A stretch of 64,000 nucleotides of DNA from Planotetraspora silvatica (GCF_016863315.1 NZ_BOOQ01000027.1:177393-241392), one strand, 5' to 3'. Positions 30,525 through 39,248 are shown, counted from the stretch's first letter. Notes: generated from the sequence alone by a model not told the origin. Translations and numbers: made by a program.

Positions 30525-32879
30525 CTACACCACCAGCCAGCCGTACATCCAGGTGATGAAAGCCAGCCCGGCCAAGCACGGGACGATCGCGAACGTGCGA
30601 GCCCGCAACCGGAAGGCGGACACGGTGGACACCAGCCAGGCGGCGATGGCGATCAGGCCGTACCAGGGGATTTCCTCTGGAAGGCCGATCGCCAGTGTCA
30701 TCGGGGCGAAACCACGCAGGCTGTCGATGACGAGCCCGATGAAGGCCAGCCCCAGCAGGCCGCCGAGGACGGCGAGCCAGTCGCCGCGCCGGCGGACCAG
30801 CGCCACCAGGCCGAGCAGGAGCTGGAGGGCCGATACGAGCGTGAACCCCAGCAGCGGGAGCAGCATCACCGGATGCTTCGTGATCTCGTACGCGGACGAG
30901 GTCAGGAAGATCGTGCCGGGCTGGACCATCGGCCGGGTCGCCTCCGCGGGGTCGCAGGGCGCGCTCGCGGCCGGGTCGTCGAGGAACGCCGCGATCGTAC
31001 GGCGCCCACAGCCGCTGTTGAGGAACACCGCGTGCCCCACCCCGGCGAACTCGACGAAGCGCGCGGACGGCGTGCGCTGCGCGGTCTCGCGGGCCGCCTC
31101 GGGAGGAGTGGTGGCGTCGAACTGGCCGCCCAGGACGAGGATGGGCACGGCGAGGGCAGGCTTGCGCACCGGTGGCCTCGGCGTGCGGGGAGTCCTGGCC
31201 TTGATCCTCCCGGCCCGTCCGGTCCCGCGCGTATTTCCTGATCCGGTCGCGCGCGTGTTTCCTGATCCGGTCGCCCCGGGCGTCGTGCGGGTCCTCGGAG
31301 TCCGGCCCTGGACGGTGCCGGTCTTGCCCGATCCCGTACCGGAGGCACCGGCCGCGGAGCCGTCCGTCGCGGTCGCGCCCTTGCCGCCGGTGGCGTTCCC
31401 GGTCGCGCCCAGGCCGGTGGTGCCGGTCGTGCCCTTGCTGGTCGCGCCAGCGGTGATGTCGCCGGTGATGTCGTTCCCGGTCGTGTCCTTGCCCGGGGTC
31501 CCGGTCGCACGATCGGGGGTCTTGCTGCCGGTGCCGGGCGTCTTCCCGGGTGTGGAGGTCGTTCCGGCCGAGGGCGAGCTGACCGCCGTCTTCGGAGGGA
31601 CGGGCCATGCCGGGCACGCGGCGGCGTCGGCGGCATAGGTGAACAGCGGCCGGCTCCCGGGCGCCGGGACCGGCGGCGGCTGATCCTGGCACAGGACCGT
31701 GTAGTACAGGCCCCACTCGTGCGACAGCAGGCCGTCGCTCATGTCGTCCACGAGCGGCTGAAGCAGCCAGGTTCGGCCGTCGGCGACACCGTCGACGAGC
31801 GCGGGGATGATCGGGATGACGTCGGACGACTGGAGGGACTCCGCCAGGATCGTGGCCACGTCCGTCCCGTCGAGGAGCAGCGTTACCTCACCGTCCGTGA
31901 TCGGGTTGCGGGTGGTGAGCGCGACCGGCTTCGCGTTCAACCGCGCGACCATCGCGTCGAAGCGGGCGGTGATCCCCAGCTTCGCGATGGTCGCAGCGAG
32001 CCTGGGCCAGCCGTCGCCGTTCGGTGCCACCCGGCCGGTCACCAGGGAGTCGAGCACCACACTCCTGGTGCCCTGCGGGTCCTTGGCGGCGGCCTGGAGC
32101 ATCACACGCGTGGAGTAGCTGACGCCCAGCAGGTTCCACTTCGAGTAGCCGATGGCCTTGCGGAGATCGACCACGTCGGCGGCGATCTCGGAGGTCCGGT
32201 AGCCGGACAGGGATGCCTGTCCCGAGAGGCGGTCCTGGCAGGCCAGGGCGCTCTTGGCGAGCAGCGCGCTCTCCTGCGCCGCCTGGCCGGTGGTCTGGAG
32301 CGTCTGGACCAGGCCCTCGGCGATCTCGGGGCACTGAAGCCGGGGCTCGGAGAAACGATCGCCGCGCTGCTCGATCGTGATGACGTCGCGGTTGGGCAGC
32401 ATCTCCACGAGGAACCCGGTCAGCTGCTGCGACGACGCCCCCGGGCCGCCGCCCATGTAGACGACCGCGTCGGCCTTGCGTCCGGGGCCCTCCGCGTGGT
32501 GTACGGCGTAGCCGACCTTGATGGTCGTGCCGGACGGTGCGTCACGCCGTTCGGGGACGATGAGGAATCCGCAGATTGTCCCGGCCGGAAGCTGCCTGGA
32601 GCACGGATGCTGTTCTACCCGGGCCTGCTTCGTGGAGCCGGTGACAGGTGCCTGCGACGTCGATTGAGCGGTGCGAGTGGCCTGCGGCGTGGGCCGGCCG
32701 GTCGTTTGCGGCGTGGCCCGGCCCGTCGTCTGTGGTGTGGCTCCGCCGGTCGTCTGGGGCGTGGGGTCCGCAGTGGCTCGTTCAGCGTGCACTGCCGCCT
32801 GCGCACCCGGCATAACAAGAGAAGTCAGAATTAGTGCCGCGACAAATGCCGTGACGGCCGCTCCACGTATGCCCTGCAA
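30525..32879 (-). CDS. Secreted TAP-like alpha/beta hydrolase with low-complexity insert and C-terminal membrane helices
   Basis: 784 residues. A signal peptide (AAVTAFVAALILTSLVMPGA) precedes tandem PQTTGRAT repeats. The peptidase S33 fold follows: oxyanion loop YMGGGPGASS, nucleophile LLGVSYSTRVML, acid VLGGQFDATTPPEAA and His AGVGHAVFL. A Thr/Gly/Lys-rich stretch of about 150 residues sits between the lid region and the acid strand. Four to five membrane helices end the protein (for example LLPLLGFTLVSALQLLLGLV). It is probably a surface-anchored exopeptidase or esterase. The insert and membrane anchor are atypical for the family. Confidence 0.82.
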   Translation of the reverse strand: MQGIRGAAVTAFVAALILTSLVMPGAQAAVHAERATADPTPQTTGGATPQTTGRATPQTTGRPTPQATRTAQSTSQAPVTGSTKQARVEQHPCSRQLPAGTICGFLIVPERRDAPSGTTIKVGYAVHHAEGPGRKADAVVYMGGGPGASSQQLTGFLVEMLPNRDVITIEQRGDRFSEPRLQCPEIAEGLVQTLQTTGQAAQESALLAKSALACQDRLSGQASLSGYRTSEIAADVVDLRKAIGYSKWNLLGVSYSTRVMLQAAAKDPQGTRSVVLDSLVTGRVAPNGDGWPRLAATIAKLGITARFDAMVARLNAKPVALTTRNPITDGEVTLLLDGTDVATILAESLQSSDVIPIIPALVDGVADGRTWLLQPLVDDMSDGLLSHEWGLYYTVLCQDQPPPVPAPGSRPLFTYAADAAACPAWPVPPKTAVSSPSAGTTSTPGKTPGTGSKTPDRATGTPGKDTTGNDITGDITAGATSKGTTGTTGLGATGNATGGKGATATDGSAAGASGTGSGKTGTVQGRTPRTRTTPGATGSGNTRATGSGNTRGTGRAGRIKARTPRTPRPPVRKPALAVPILVLGGQFDATTPPEAARETAQRTPSARFVEFAGVGHAVFLNSGCGRRTIAAFLDDPAASAPCDPAEATRPMVQPGTIFLTSSAYEITKHPVMLLPLLGFTLVSALQLLLGLVALVRRRGDWLAVLGGLLGLAFIGLVIDSLRGFAPMTLAIGLPEEIPWYGLIAIAAWLVSTVSAFRLRARTFAIVPCLAGLAFITWMYGWLVV

Positions 32880-33083
32880 CCGTCAGCCCCGTTTCACCGA
32901 AACCCTGCAATTTCGCAGAAACCATAGCGCGAACACCACACGGTCGGAGCAAAGGGTTCAAGCGTGAATGAAGGGGTCGAGCCGGGTTCCTCCCGCTGGA
33001 GGACCGTGGATTTCCCGGTCCCACCGGCCATGGATGGCCTTCCGCGGCACGGCCCCGGCCGGGCTCCGCCTGACGGTACGCAC

Positions 33084-33115
33084 CCCGCTTGTACGGCTAT
33101 AGCCGTACAAGCGGG
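33084..33115. promoter_or_regulatory. 32-bp perfect palindrome (operator or terminator)
   Basis: The half-site CCCGCTTGTACGGCTA is followed directly by its exact reverse complement. It lies in the 327-nt gap between the stop of the LacI regulator gene (33207) and the start of the hydrolase gene (32879), both minus strand. With no loop it suits a dimeric operator; as RNA it would be a terminator for the regulator transcript. Nothing else is recognised in 32880-33206. Confidence 0.6.
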
Positions 33116-33206
33116 TTAGTGGAATTCCCCGCCTGAGGGATCCGCCTCCGCGGCACTCTTGAGCCTGAGGAGTATTTTCGCCGGTTTCCGCATCCCAACG
33201 GGAACG

Positions 33207-34217
33207 TCAGCGAGGTGGCTCGGTGCTATCGCGGATGACGAGGTCGGTCGCCAGTTCGACGCGGCGGGCGTCGGACCCTTCTCCGCGCCCCATGGCGAGC
33301 ACCATGCGAGCCGCGAGGGCGGCCATCTCCTGGAGCGGCTGCCGGACGGTGGTCAGCGGCGGCCAGGCCGACCGGGCCAGCGGCAGATCGTCGAAGCCGA
33401 CGACGCTCAGGTCCTCGGGGACCCGGAGGCCGCGCTGGCGTGCCGCCTCGAACACGCCGAACGCCTGCAGGTCGCTCCCGGCGAAGATGGCGGTGGGCGG
33501 ATCGGGAAGCGACAGCAGGCTGTGCCCGTGGTCGTGGCCGGAGTTGACCAGGAAGTCGCCGTTCCGGATGAGCTCGGAATCGATGCCGAGGCCCGCGGTC
33601 TCCAGCGCCGCACGGTAACCGTCGATCCTGGCCCGGCTGCACAACATGTCGGCCGGCCCGCCGATCATGCCGATCCTCGTGTGACCGAGGCTGAGGAGGT
33701 GGCGGGTGGCGGCCAGGCCGCCGTGCCAGTTGGTGGCGCCGACGGACGCGACACCCGGCGCCGGCTCACCCTCAGGATCGACGACGACGAACGGGATCGA
33801 GCGGGCGCTGAGCTGCCCCTGCTGCCGCACGGAGAGCCGGGAGCCGACGATGATCACCCCGTCGGTGCGCCGGGCCGCGATGCGCTCCAGCCAGTCGCGC
33901 CCGGGTCCGGCGTGGGTGTGTAGAACCGAGATGACGACGCTCGCGCCGGCCTCGTGGGCCGCGGTCTCGGCCCCCCGGACCAGTTCCATCGCCCACGGAC
34001 TCTCGATCTCGGCGAAGACCAGGTCGAGCAGCCCCACTGGTCCGTCGCCCTGTCCGGTCCTGCGCTGGTAGCCGTGCTTGTGCAGCAGGCGCTCCACGCG
34101 CTGCCGGGTGTCCGGAGCGACCTCGGGGCGGCCGTTGATCACTTTGGAGACGGTCGGTACGGAGACGCCGGCCTCCTGGGCGATGAGGGCGATCGTCACC
34201 CGCCTTTTTGCTGGCAT
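33207..34217 (-). CDS. LacI family transcriptional regulator
   Basis: 336 residues. The N-terminal HTH reads VTIALIAQEAGVSVPTVSKV with the hinge helix NGRPEVAPDTRQRVERLL. The periplasmic-binding-like effector domain follows, with SLGHTRIGMIGGP and FAGSDLQAFGVFEAARQRG, VPEDLSVVGFDDLPLARSAWP and the tail LATDLVIRDST. It represses genes until it binds a sugar-like ligand. No sugar operon is adjacent. Palindromes of the LacI type lie just upstream of its own start. Confidence 0.9.
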   Translation of the reverse strand: MPAKRRVTIALIAQEAGVSVPTVSKVINGRPEVAPDTRQRVERLLHKHGYQRRTGQGDGPVGLLDLVFAEIESPWAMELVRGAETAAHEAGASVVISVLHTHAGPGRDWLERIAARRTDGVIIVGSRLSVRQQGQLSARSIPFVVVDPEGEPAPGVASVGATNWHGGLAATRHLLSLGHTRIGMIGGPADMLCSRARIDGYRAALETAGLGIDSELIRNGDFLVNSGHDHGHSLLSLPDPPTAIFAGSDLQAFGVFEAARQRGLRVPEDLSVVGFDDLPLARSAWPPLTTVRQPLQEMAALAARMVLAMGRGEGSDARRVELATDLVIRDSTEPPR

Positions 34218-34231
34218 GAGTCAGAGCGTAT

Positions 34232-34245
34232 CCGAAAACTTTCGG
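34232..34245. promoter_or_regulatory. Candidate LacI-family operator CCGAAANNTTTCGG
   Basis: CCGAAAACTTTCGG is a 14-bp perfect inverted repeat with a 2-nt centre, about 14 nt upstream of the regulator ATG. Related sites occur further upstream: CGAAACATTCG near 34349 and CGAAAATTTCG near 34369. The arrangement suggests autoregulation. The stretch 34218-34538 otherwise holds no gene. Confidence 0.5.
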
Positions 34246-34538
34246 TGCTCTTCTCGCAGGGTGGGGGCCGTGTTCCGGAGATCGGGACGTGGGATCGCTC
34301 CCACGGGACCCTTGACGATGTCACCCGGCTTATTTATTCTCCGGATCACGAAACATTCGGCTAATGGCCGAAAATTTCGTAACTGTGCGGAGGGCCGGGC
34401 AGGTCGGCGCCCGGCCCTCCCCGGCGGCCTGCCGGACGAGGAGATTCGATGACGCCGCGTGTCTCAGGCCCGCACCTGCCGGACGAGGAGAACTTCCCTG
34501 TACGACTGCACGGAGTCGCGACCAGCCCGAGCTCACGT

Positions 34539-35028
34539 CGTGATCATGCACACCTTCTGCGACTTGCACGCTGAGCTGCGCCGATGGATTACGTGATCAT
34601 GCACAGGTTCGGGGAAACGGTCGCTGACCGGCCACGACACCGGCCGTGATCATGCACAAGTTCTGCCGCACGCGTACTGACCTGTCGAAACGACATACGT
34701 GATCATGCGTTGGCCGTCCACGTGCACTCCATCGACCGCTTGGCGGGCCGGACGGCATGAGCTCAGGTCCAGAGCGAGAACATCGGCGCTGATTGAACGA
34801 CCACTGCATGATCACCCAATGCGTCAGGCCTGGTCGGCCGCTGTGTCCCCGAACCCGTGCATGATCACGGATTCGATCGGCGCAGCTGGGCGCGCAAGTC
34901 GCAGAAGGTGTGCATGATCACGGCCGGTGGTGTGGCTGGTCGGCGGCCACTTCTCCGAACTTGTGCATGATCACGGAGTGGATCGGTGCAGCTCGGCGCA
35001 TGAATTACAGAAGGTGTGCATGATCACG
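34539..35028. repeat. Array B: two converging arms of 53-bp-phased repeats
   Basis: The left arm has CGTGATCATGCAC cores at 34539, 34592, 34645 and 34698. The right arm has the reverse complement GTGCATGATCACG starting at 34804 (degenerate), 34857, 34910, 34963 and 35016. All steps are 53 bp, and the two arms are 106 bp (two steps) apart. Two unit types are seen: one continuing ACCTTCTGCGACTTG (34539 unit and right-arm units at 34910 and 35016), the other AGGTTCGGGGA or similar. Read in the same orientation, the right arm from its outer end matches the left arm from its outer end. Confidence 0.88.
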
Positions 35029-35030
35029 CT

Positions 35031-35056
35031 GGGGGGAGGGGGGACGGGGGGAGGGG
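35031..35056 (+). other. G-rich tract (possible G-quadruplex)
   Basis: Runs of 6, 6, 6 and 4 G residues separated by one or two bases follow directly on the last repeat of the array. They lie between it and the stop codon of the SDR gene. On the + strand four tracts of at least four G satisfy a G-quadruplex pattern; whether it forms is unknown. Confidence 0.6.
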
Positions 35057-35058
35057 CC

Positions 35059-35883
35059 TCAGGGGAGGGCTCGGCGGGTCGCCTGGCGGGTCGCGTGGAC
35101 GGACAGGGCCGGGGAGAGCCGTACGAGACTCCATGCCCGCCTGGCGAACGACGGCACCACGATGAGCGCCTGGCCGCGTTCCAGGCCCCGGATGACGTCA
35201 CGCGCCACGGCGTCGGCGGGGTAGAGCCGCTTCTGCACCCTGACCCCGATCGTCCTGGCCAGGCGGCCGATCTCGGTCTGCGGCAGGCCGGGGTTGGTGT
35301 GGTCGAGCAGCGGCGTGTCGACGAAGCCGGGACAGATGGCGCTCACCTTGACGCCGTGCGCCGCCGCCTCGACCCGCAGGGCGAGGGACAGGCCGACGAC
35401 GGCGTACTTGGTGGTGGTGTACGGCAACATCAGCGGCACGGGGATCAGCCCGGCCAGCGAGGCGGTGTTGACGATGTACCCGAATCCCTGCTCGACCATG
35501 ATCGGATATGCCGCCTGGACACCGTGCACCACGCCGCGCAGGTTGACGTCGAGCATGCGGTTCCAGTGGTCGAGAGTCAGCTCGTCGGTCCGGCCGGCGA
35601 CCGCGATGCCGGCGTTGTTGAACATGAAGTCCAGCCGCCCGCGGTCCGCCTTGAGGCCGCCGACCAGGTCCTCCACGGCCGCCGCGTCCGTGACGTCCAC
35701 TCGTGCTCCGGAGCATCCGAGCTCGCGGGCCGTGGACTCGGCGCCCGCGATGTCGGCGATCGTGACGTCGACGCCGCGACGGAGCAGTTCGATCGCGACG
35801 GCTCTTCCGATGCCGGACGATCCTCCGGTGACGATCGCGGTCTTCGCCATGTCGGCTCCTCCCCGCCGGTGCCGGTTCGTCAT
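35059..35883 (-). CDS. Short-chain dehydrogenase/reductase
   Basis: 274 residues. The cofactor loop is TGGSSGIGRAV, the structural motif is FNNAGIAV and the catalytic pair is in YTTTKYAVVGLS (Tyr-x3-Lys). The Asp in VTIADIAG suggests NAD(H) preference. The C-terminal 80 residues include a basic tail (FARRAWSLVRLSPALSVHATRQ). It oxidises or reduces an unknown alcohol or ketone. Its stop lies 31 nt from the repeat array. Confidence 0.88.
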   Translation of the reverse strand: MTNRHRRGGADMAKTAIVTGGSSGIGRAVAIELLRRGVDVTIADIAGAESTARELGCSGARVDVTDAAAVEDLVGGLKADRGRLDFMFNNAGIAVAGRTDELTLDHWNRMLDVNLRGVVHGVQAAYPIMVEQGFGYIVNTASLAGLIPVPLMLPYTTTKYAVVGLSLALRVEAAAHGVKVSAICPGFVDTPLLDHTNPGLPQTEIGRLARTIGVRVQKRLYPADAVARDVIRGLERGQALIVVPSFARRAWSLVRLSPALSVHATRQATRRALP

Positions 35884-36110
35884 GCCGTACGGGCCGTCGA
35901 CGCGCGTACCCGACGATCTATTCTACGAACGTCCAATAACCCTGACGAAGGTGCGTCGGCACACTGCGAACTCGCTCCATTTCCGCGCTTTCAAGATTCC
36001 CGCGCGGTACAGTTGCCGACCAAGGCCACGAGTCTGTGACCTTCTAGAACGGCGCTGCCTCGCCTACCGTCGAAGCGAGGGGATCGCGCGGAAGCACTGA
36101 GGAGCCCGGG

Positions 36111-37418
36111 TTGCCTGAAACCTGCGATGTCGCGATCATCGGCGGTGGTGTGATCGGATGCGCGATCGCTCACCGCCTTGGTTCTGAGGGACGCGACGTC
36201 GTCCTCATCGACGCGGGGGATCGCCTCGGTCTCGGCGCCTCCGACGCGGCCATGGGCGGCATCCTGACGCAGACGGAGCCCGCCTGCCTGGGCCCGCTGA
36301 GCACGGTCATCAAGCGCAGCCGCGACATCTACCAGGACTGGCTCGACGAGCTCACCTCGATCTCCGGCGCCGCGGTCCACGTGCTGGACGGCGGCGACAT
36401 CCAGGTCGCGCTCGACGACGCGGCGATGACGCGGCTGGAGACCGATGTCCTGCCCCAGTGGAAGAACTCGCCCTTCGCCGTCGTCCGCCTGACCGCCGCG
36501 GACGCCAAGGAGCTCGAGCCACTGCTGAGCGACGCGGTCGTCGGCGGGTTCCTGCTTCCCGAAGAGCTGGCGCTGGACCCGCGGGAGCTCATGGTGGCCC
36601 TCGGCAGGGCGCTGACGCTGGAAGGCGGTGCGGTGCGCGTCCGGCTGGGCTCGCGGGCCACCGGCCTCGAGTCGACGCCGAACGGCGTGGTCGTCGAACT
36701 CGGCGACGGCTCGCGCATCTCGGCCGGCACGGTCGTCGTCGCCGCCGGGCATCACAGCGTGCACTTCCTGCCCGAACTCAGGGAGCACCTGTTCCCGATC
36801 AAGGGTGAGGCCTTCGACATGCGGCCGCCCGGCGCCACCACCTACCCGCTGCGTCACCACGTCTTCACCGAGATCATCGAAGACGGCTACGAGGGGTACC
36901 CCTACCTCGTCCCGCGGCACGACGGCAGGGTCGCCGTCGGCGTCACGTACGAGCCGCGCGTGGGCGAGGCGGAGGTGACCGACCGGGCCCGCGACGAGAT
37001 CATGAGGGGCGTGGCGGCGCTGATGCCGGCGGCCACGAACTGGCCCATCGAGAAGCGCTGGGCCGGGCTGCGCCCGGGAAGCACGGACCACATGCCGATC
37101 ATCGGCTTCGTCGACGTTCATGAGCGGGTCCTGGCGGCCACCGGCCACAGCGGCCTCGGCGTCACCCTCGCTCCCGTCACCGCGGAGATGGTCTCGGCCC
37201 TCATCCGCCGTGACGTCGACGAGGAGACGCGCAAGCGACTCGACATCTGCCGGCCCGACCGCACGTTCGTCGCGGCCACGCCGGCCGAGACCACGGCCAC
37301 GCCGGCGGAGACCGCGGCTGCACGCGCGAGGACCGCGGCTGCACGAGCGGAGACCGCGGCCACGCCGGCGGACAGGGCGGCTACGCCAGTGGAGACGCCA
37401 GCTCCCACAACTCCCTGA
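36111..37418 (+). CDS. FAD-dependent DAO-family oxidoreductase
   Basis: 435 residues from a TTG start, preceded by GAGGAG at about 7 nt. The FAD site is CDVAIIGGGVIGCAIAHRL and the C-terminal site is RWAGLRPGSTDHMPIIG, then GHSGLGVTLAPVTA. This is the glycine-oxidase/D-amino-acid-oxidase fold (ThiO-like), which oxidises amines. The last 45 residues are a degenerate repeat of ATPAET-like units. They overlap by 38 nt the stop end of the convergent gene. The substrate is unknown. Confidence 0.85.
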   Translation: MPETCDVAIIGGGVIGCAIAHRLGSEGRDVVLIDAGDRLGLGASDAAMGGILTQTEPACLGPLSTVIKRSRDIYQDWLDELTSISGAAVHVLDGGDIQVALDDAAMTRLETDVLPQWKNSPFAVVRLTAADAKELEPLLSDAVVGGFLLPEELALDPRELMVALGRALTLEGGAVRVRLGSRATGLESTPNGVVVELGDGSRISAGTVVVAAGHHSVHFLPELREHLFPIKGEAFDMRPPGATTYPLRHHVFTEIIEDGYEGYPYLVPRHDGRVAVGVTYEPRVGEAEVTDRARDEIMRGVAALMPAATNWPIEKRWAGLRPGSTDHMPIIGFVDVHERVLAATGHSGLGVTLAPVTAEMVSALIRRDVDEETRKRLDICRPDRTFVAATPAETTATPAETAAARARTAAARAETAATPADRAATPVETPAPTTP

Positions 37419-38325
37419 AGCGGTCGGTCCGCCGCTTCACCTGCGGCGGTTCGAGCACCAGGAGCGTGTGAACGAAGGTGTGCGTGGTGATCTCACCCAC
37501 CTGCGGAGACGGGGTCACCTCGTAGCTGACGACGTCGTCGAAGACGATGAAGTCGAACAGTCCCAGCGGAGTGACGAGGGTGTCCGGCGTGAGGACGCGG
37601 ACCTGTACGCCGATCTCCGAGTGCATCTTGCAGATGCGGCGGAACTTCTCCGATTCCGCGTCGGAACGATCCACGAAGAAGATGCGCCGGATGCGCACAC
37701 CCTCACGGATGCGGTCCCGCTGTGCCTCCAGGTAGCGCTGGCCCGCGTCGGTGGTCCAGAAACCGCCGTCGAACTCGGTGATCCCCTGGTCGACCAGGTT
37801 GAGGCTGAGGGCGTCCAGGGAGCGCTGCGTGTTAGCGGTGAGGCCGAGGAGCCAGTCACGGTCCTCGCCCTCGTAGATGACGTTGCCCTCGCCGAGCTCG
37901 CGGAGAAGCGTGGAGATCCTGGCGATCTCCGTCTGGGCGAACGCCTGGACGAGCAACGGCATCCCCCTGTCGACCCTGGTGGCGTTGCGGACGAGCTGGG
38001 TGACCACGTCGGTCTGTACGGCGGACGCCTCCACCAGGCCGAACAGCTCAGTCGCCTCGTTGATCCTGGACATGCCCGCGACCATTTCCAGGCGCGTCGA
38101 CTCGAGTTGCCTGTCGACGTCGATGAGGTACTGGACGACGATGACCACGCTGCTGATGAAGACGGTGAGGACGAGACCCCACGCCTGGGGTTCCGCGTCG
38201 GTCTTGAGGAACGGGCCGTTGTCGTCGGTCACGAAATAGGTCGGGATGCCGACCGCCGCCGTGATGAGGATCTTCCTGAGCGTGCGTGGCATGATCTCGC
38301 GCGTCAGCTTGCTCTTCACCGTCAC
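37381..38325 (-). CDS. Two-helix membrane protein in SCO252x-type operon
   Basis: 314 residues from a GTG. Two N-terminal membrane helices (LRKILITAAVGIPTYFV and AWGLVLTVFISSVVIVVQYL) lead to a helical region and a C-terminal alpha/beta domain. This contains TDAGQRYLEAQRDRI, VRIRRIFFVDRSD and GVQVRVLTPDTL and ends with FDFIVFDDVVSYE. The pattern resembles DUF6879-like or PLD-like modules, but no HKD motif is present. It overlaps the upstream gene by 4 nt (GTGA, 38322-38325), so it is co-translated in the operon. Function unknown. Confidence 0.6.
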   Translation of the reverse strand: MTVKSKLTREIMPRTLRKILITAAVGIPTYFVTDDNGPFLKTDAEPQAWGLVLTVFISSVVIVVQYLIDVDRQLESTRLEMVAGMSRINEATELFGLVEASAVQTDVVTQLVRNATRVDRGMPLLVQAFAQTEIARISTLLRELGEGNVIYEGEDRDWLLGLTANTQRSLDALSLNLVDQGITEFDGGFWTTDAGQRYLEAQRDRIREGVRIRRIFFVDRSDAESEKFRRICKMHSEIGVQVRVLTPDTLVTPLGLFDFIVFDDVVSYEVTPSPQVGEITTHTFVHTLLVLEPPQVKRRTDRFRELWELASPLA

Positions 38326-39248
38326 CGGGCCCCGCCCCCGCTTTTCTCTCGTAAGAAGGCCAACGTGTGAACCGCGAGCTGGTCGCGGACACGGTCGACC
38401 AGCGACTGCCATTGACGTGTGAATCCCGGACGCCGGTCGAGGCTTTCCCAGTAGGCGCTCAGCACGTCGTCGACCCGGGCGGACGGCATCCACAGATGCA
38501 GGAGGTGGTCCACGGCGGGAGCCAGCTTGACCGCCGCCTCCGGCCCGGGCGTGCCGCCGATGCGCGCACGTTCGATGATGACCAGCAGGGCCGTCAGCAG
38601 CCAGTCGTGCAGCGCCAGGTCCTCGCAGAGGTCGGCGACGGCGGGGGTGAACTCGCCCGTGTGGACGAGCCGTACCGTGCGCATCTGCTCGGAGTGAAGG
38701 GTGAAGCGGATGGCCGGCTCGCCCTCTTCGGCCACCCAGCGGAGCCGCGTACGGGCGATCTTGAACGGCGCCCGCCGGTCGAGGAGCGGAGACGACTGGA
38801 CCACGTCGAGAAAGCGGGCGCTGATCGCACCGAGGTCGAGGCCGTCCGCAGGCGGATCCTCGGCGAACCCGTCGGCGAGGTCCCGGGATTTGACCTTGCC
38901 CAGCACCTCGACCACGCCCGGCCGCGCGAGGTAGTGCGACCACGGCTGCCGGCGGTCGGAGCCGCTGCGTTCGATCCGGGTGAAGGAGGAGCCCTGCACC
39001 ACCCGCCCGCCCGTGATGGAGGAGCGGGACAGAACCGTGCCGGCCCCTCTGATCCGCGACTGCGAGGCCGACGGCAGGCGGCAGTCGACTCCGGTCAGCA
39101 GATCCGGCGACACCGCGTAGACGATGGGACGCCGGGAGACGCGGACCCTCTCGCCCGAAAGCAACTGGAGCACGTCCCGGCAGGTCGATTCGGGTATCTC
39201 CCCGGAGTTCTGCAGCAGCCCGGTGTGGACTTCCCCCATGACAAGCAT
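38322..39248 (-). CDS. SCO2521 family protein
   Basis: 308 residues with no known catalytic motif. It opens MLVMGEVHTGLLQNSGEIPE and has a run RRPIVYAVSPDLLTGVDCRL and RAPFKIARTRLRWVAEEGEP. The C-terminal 100 residues are helical. Membership is recalled from the operon seen in Streptomyces (SCO2521-SCO2525), where this is the member beside SCO2522; gene order here fits. GGAG lies 11 nt before the ATG. Function unknown. Confidence 0.65.
   Translation of the reverse strand: MLVMGEVHTGLLQNSGEIPESTCRDVLQLLSGERVRVSRRPIVYAVSPDLLTGVDCRLPSASQSRIRGAGTVLSRSSITGGRVVQGSSFTRIERSGSDRRQPWSHYLARPGVVEVLGKVKSRDLADGFAEDPPADGLDLGAISARFLDVVQSSPLLDRRAPFKIARTRLRWVAEEGEPAIRFTLHSEQMRTVRLVHTGEFTPAVADLCEDLALHDWLLTALLVIIERARIGGTPGPEAAVKLAPAVDHLLHLWMPSARVDDVLSAYWESLDRRPGFTRQWQSLVDRVRDQLAVHTLAFLREKSGGGAR

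Noticed and set aside
34539..35028. CRISPR array
   Set aside because: The conserved core is only 13-20 bp, the intervening parts are related to each other in two types, orientation flips in mid-array, and no cas genes are in the window.
34597..35028. Repeat protein coded by the array
   Set aside because: Neither 53 nor 106 is a multiple of 3, so the frame shifts at every unit; short open frames such as those with HDH and CMIT are by-products of the core.
34539..35058. Linear-chromosome telomere or replication origin
   Set aside because: The palindromic array is internal, between ordinary genes, with no DnaA boxes or terminal-protein genes noticed.
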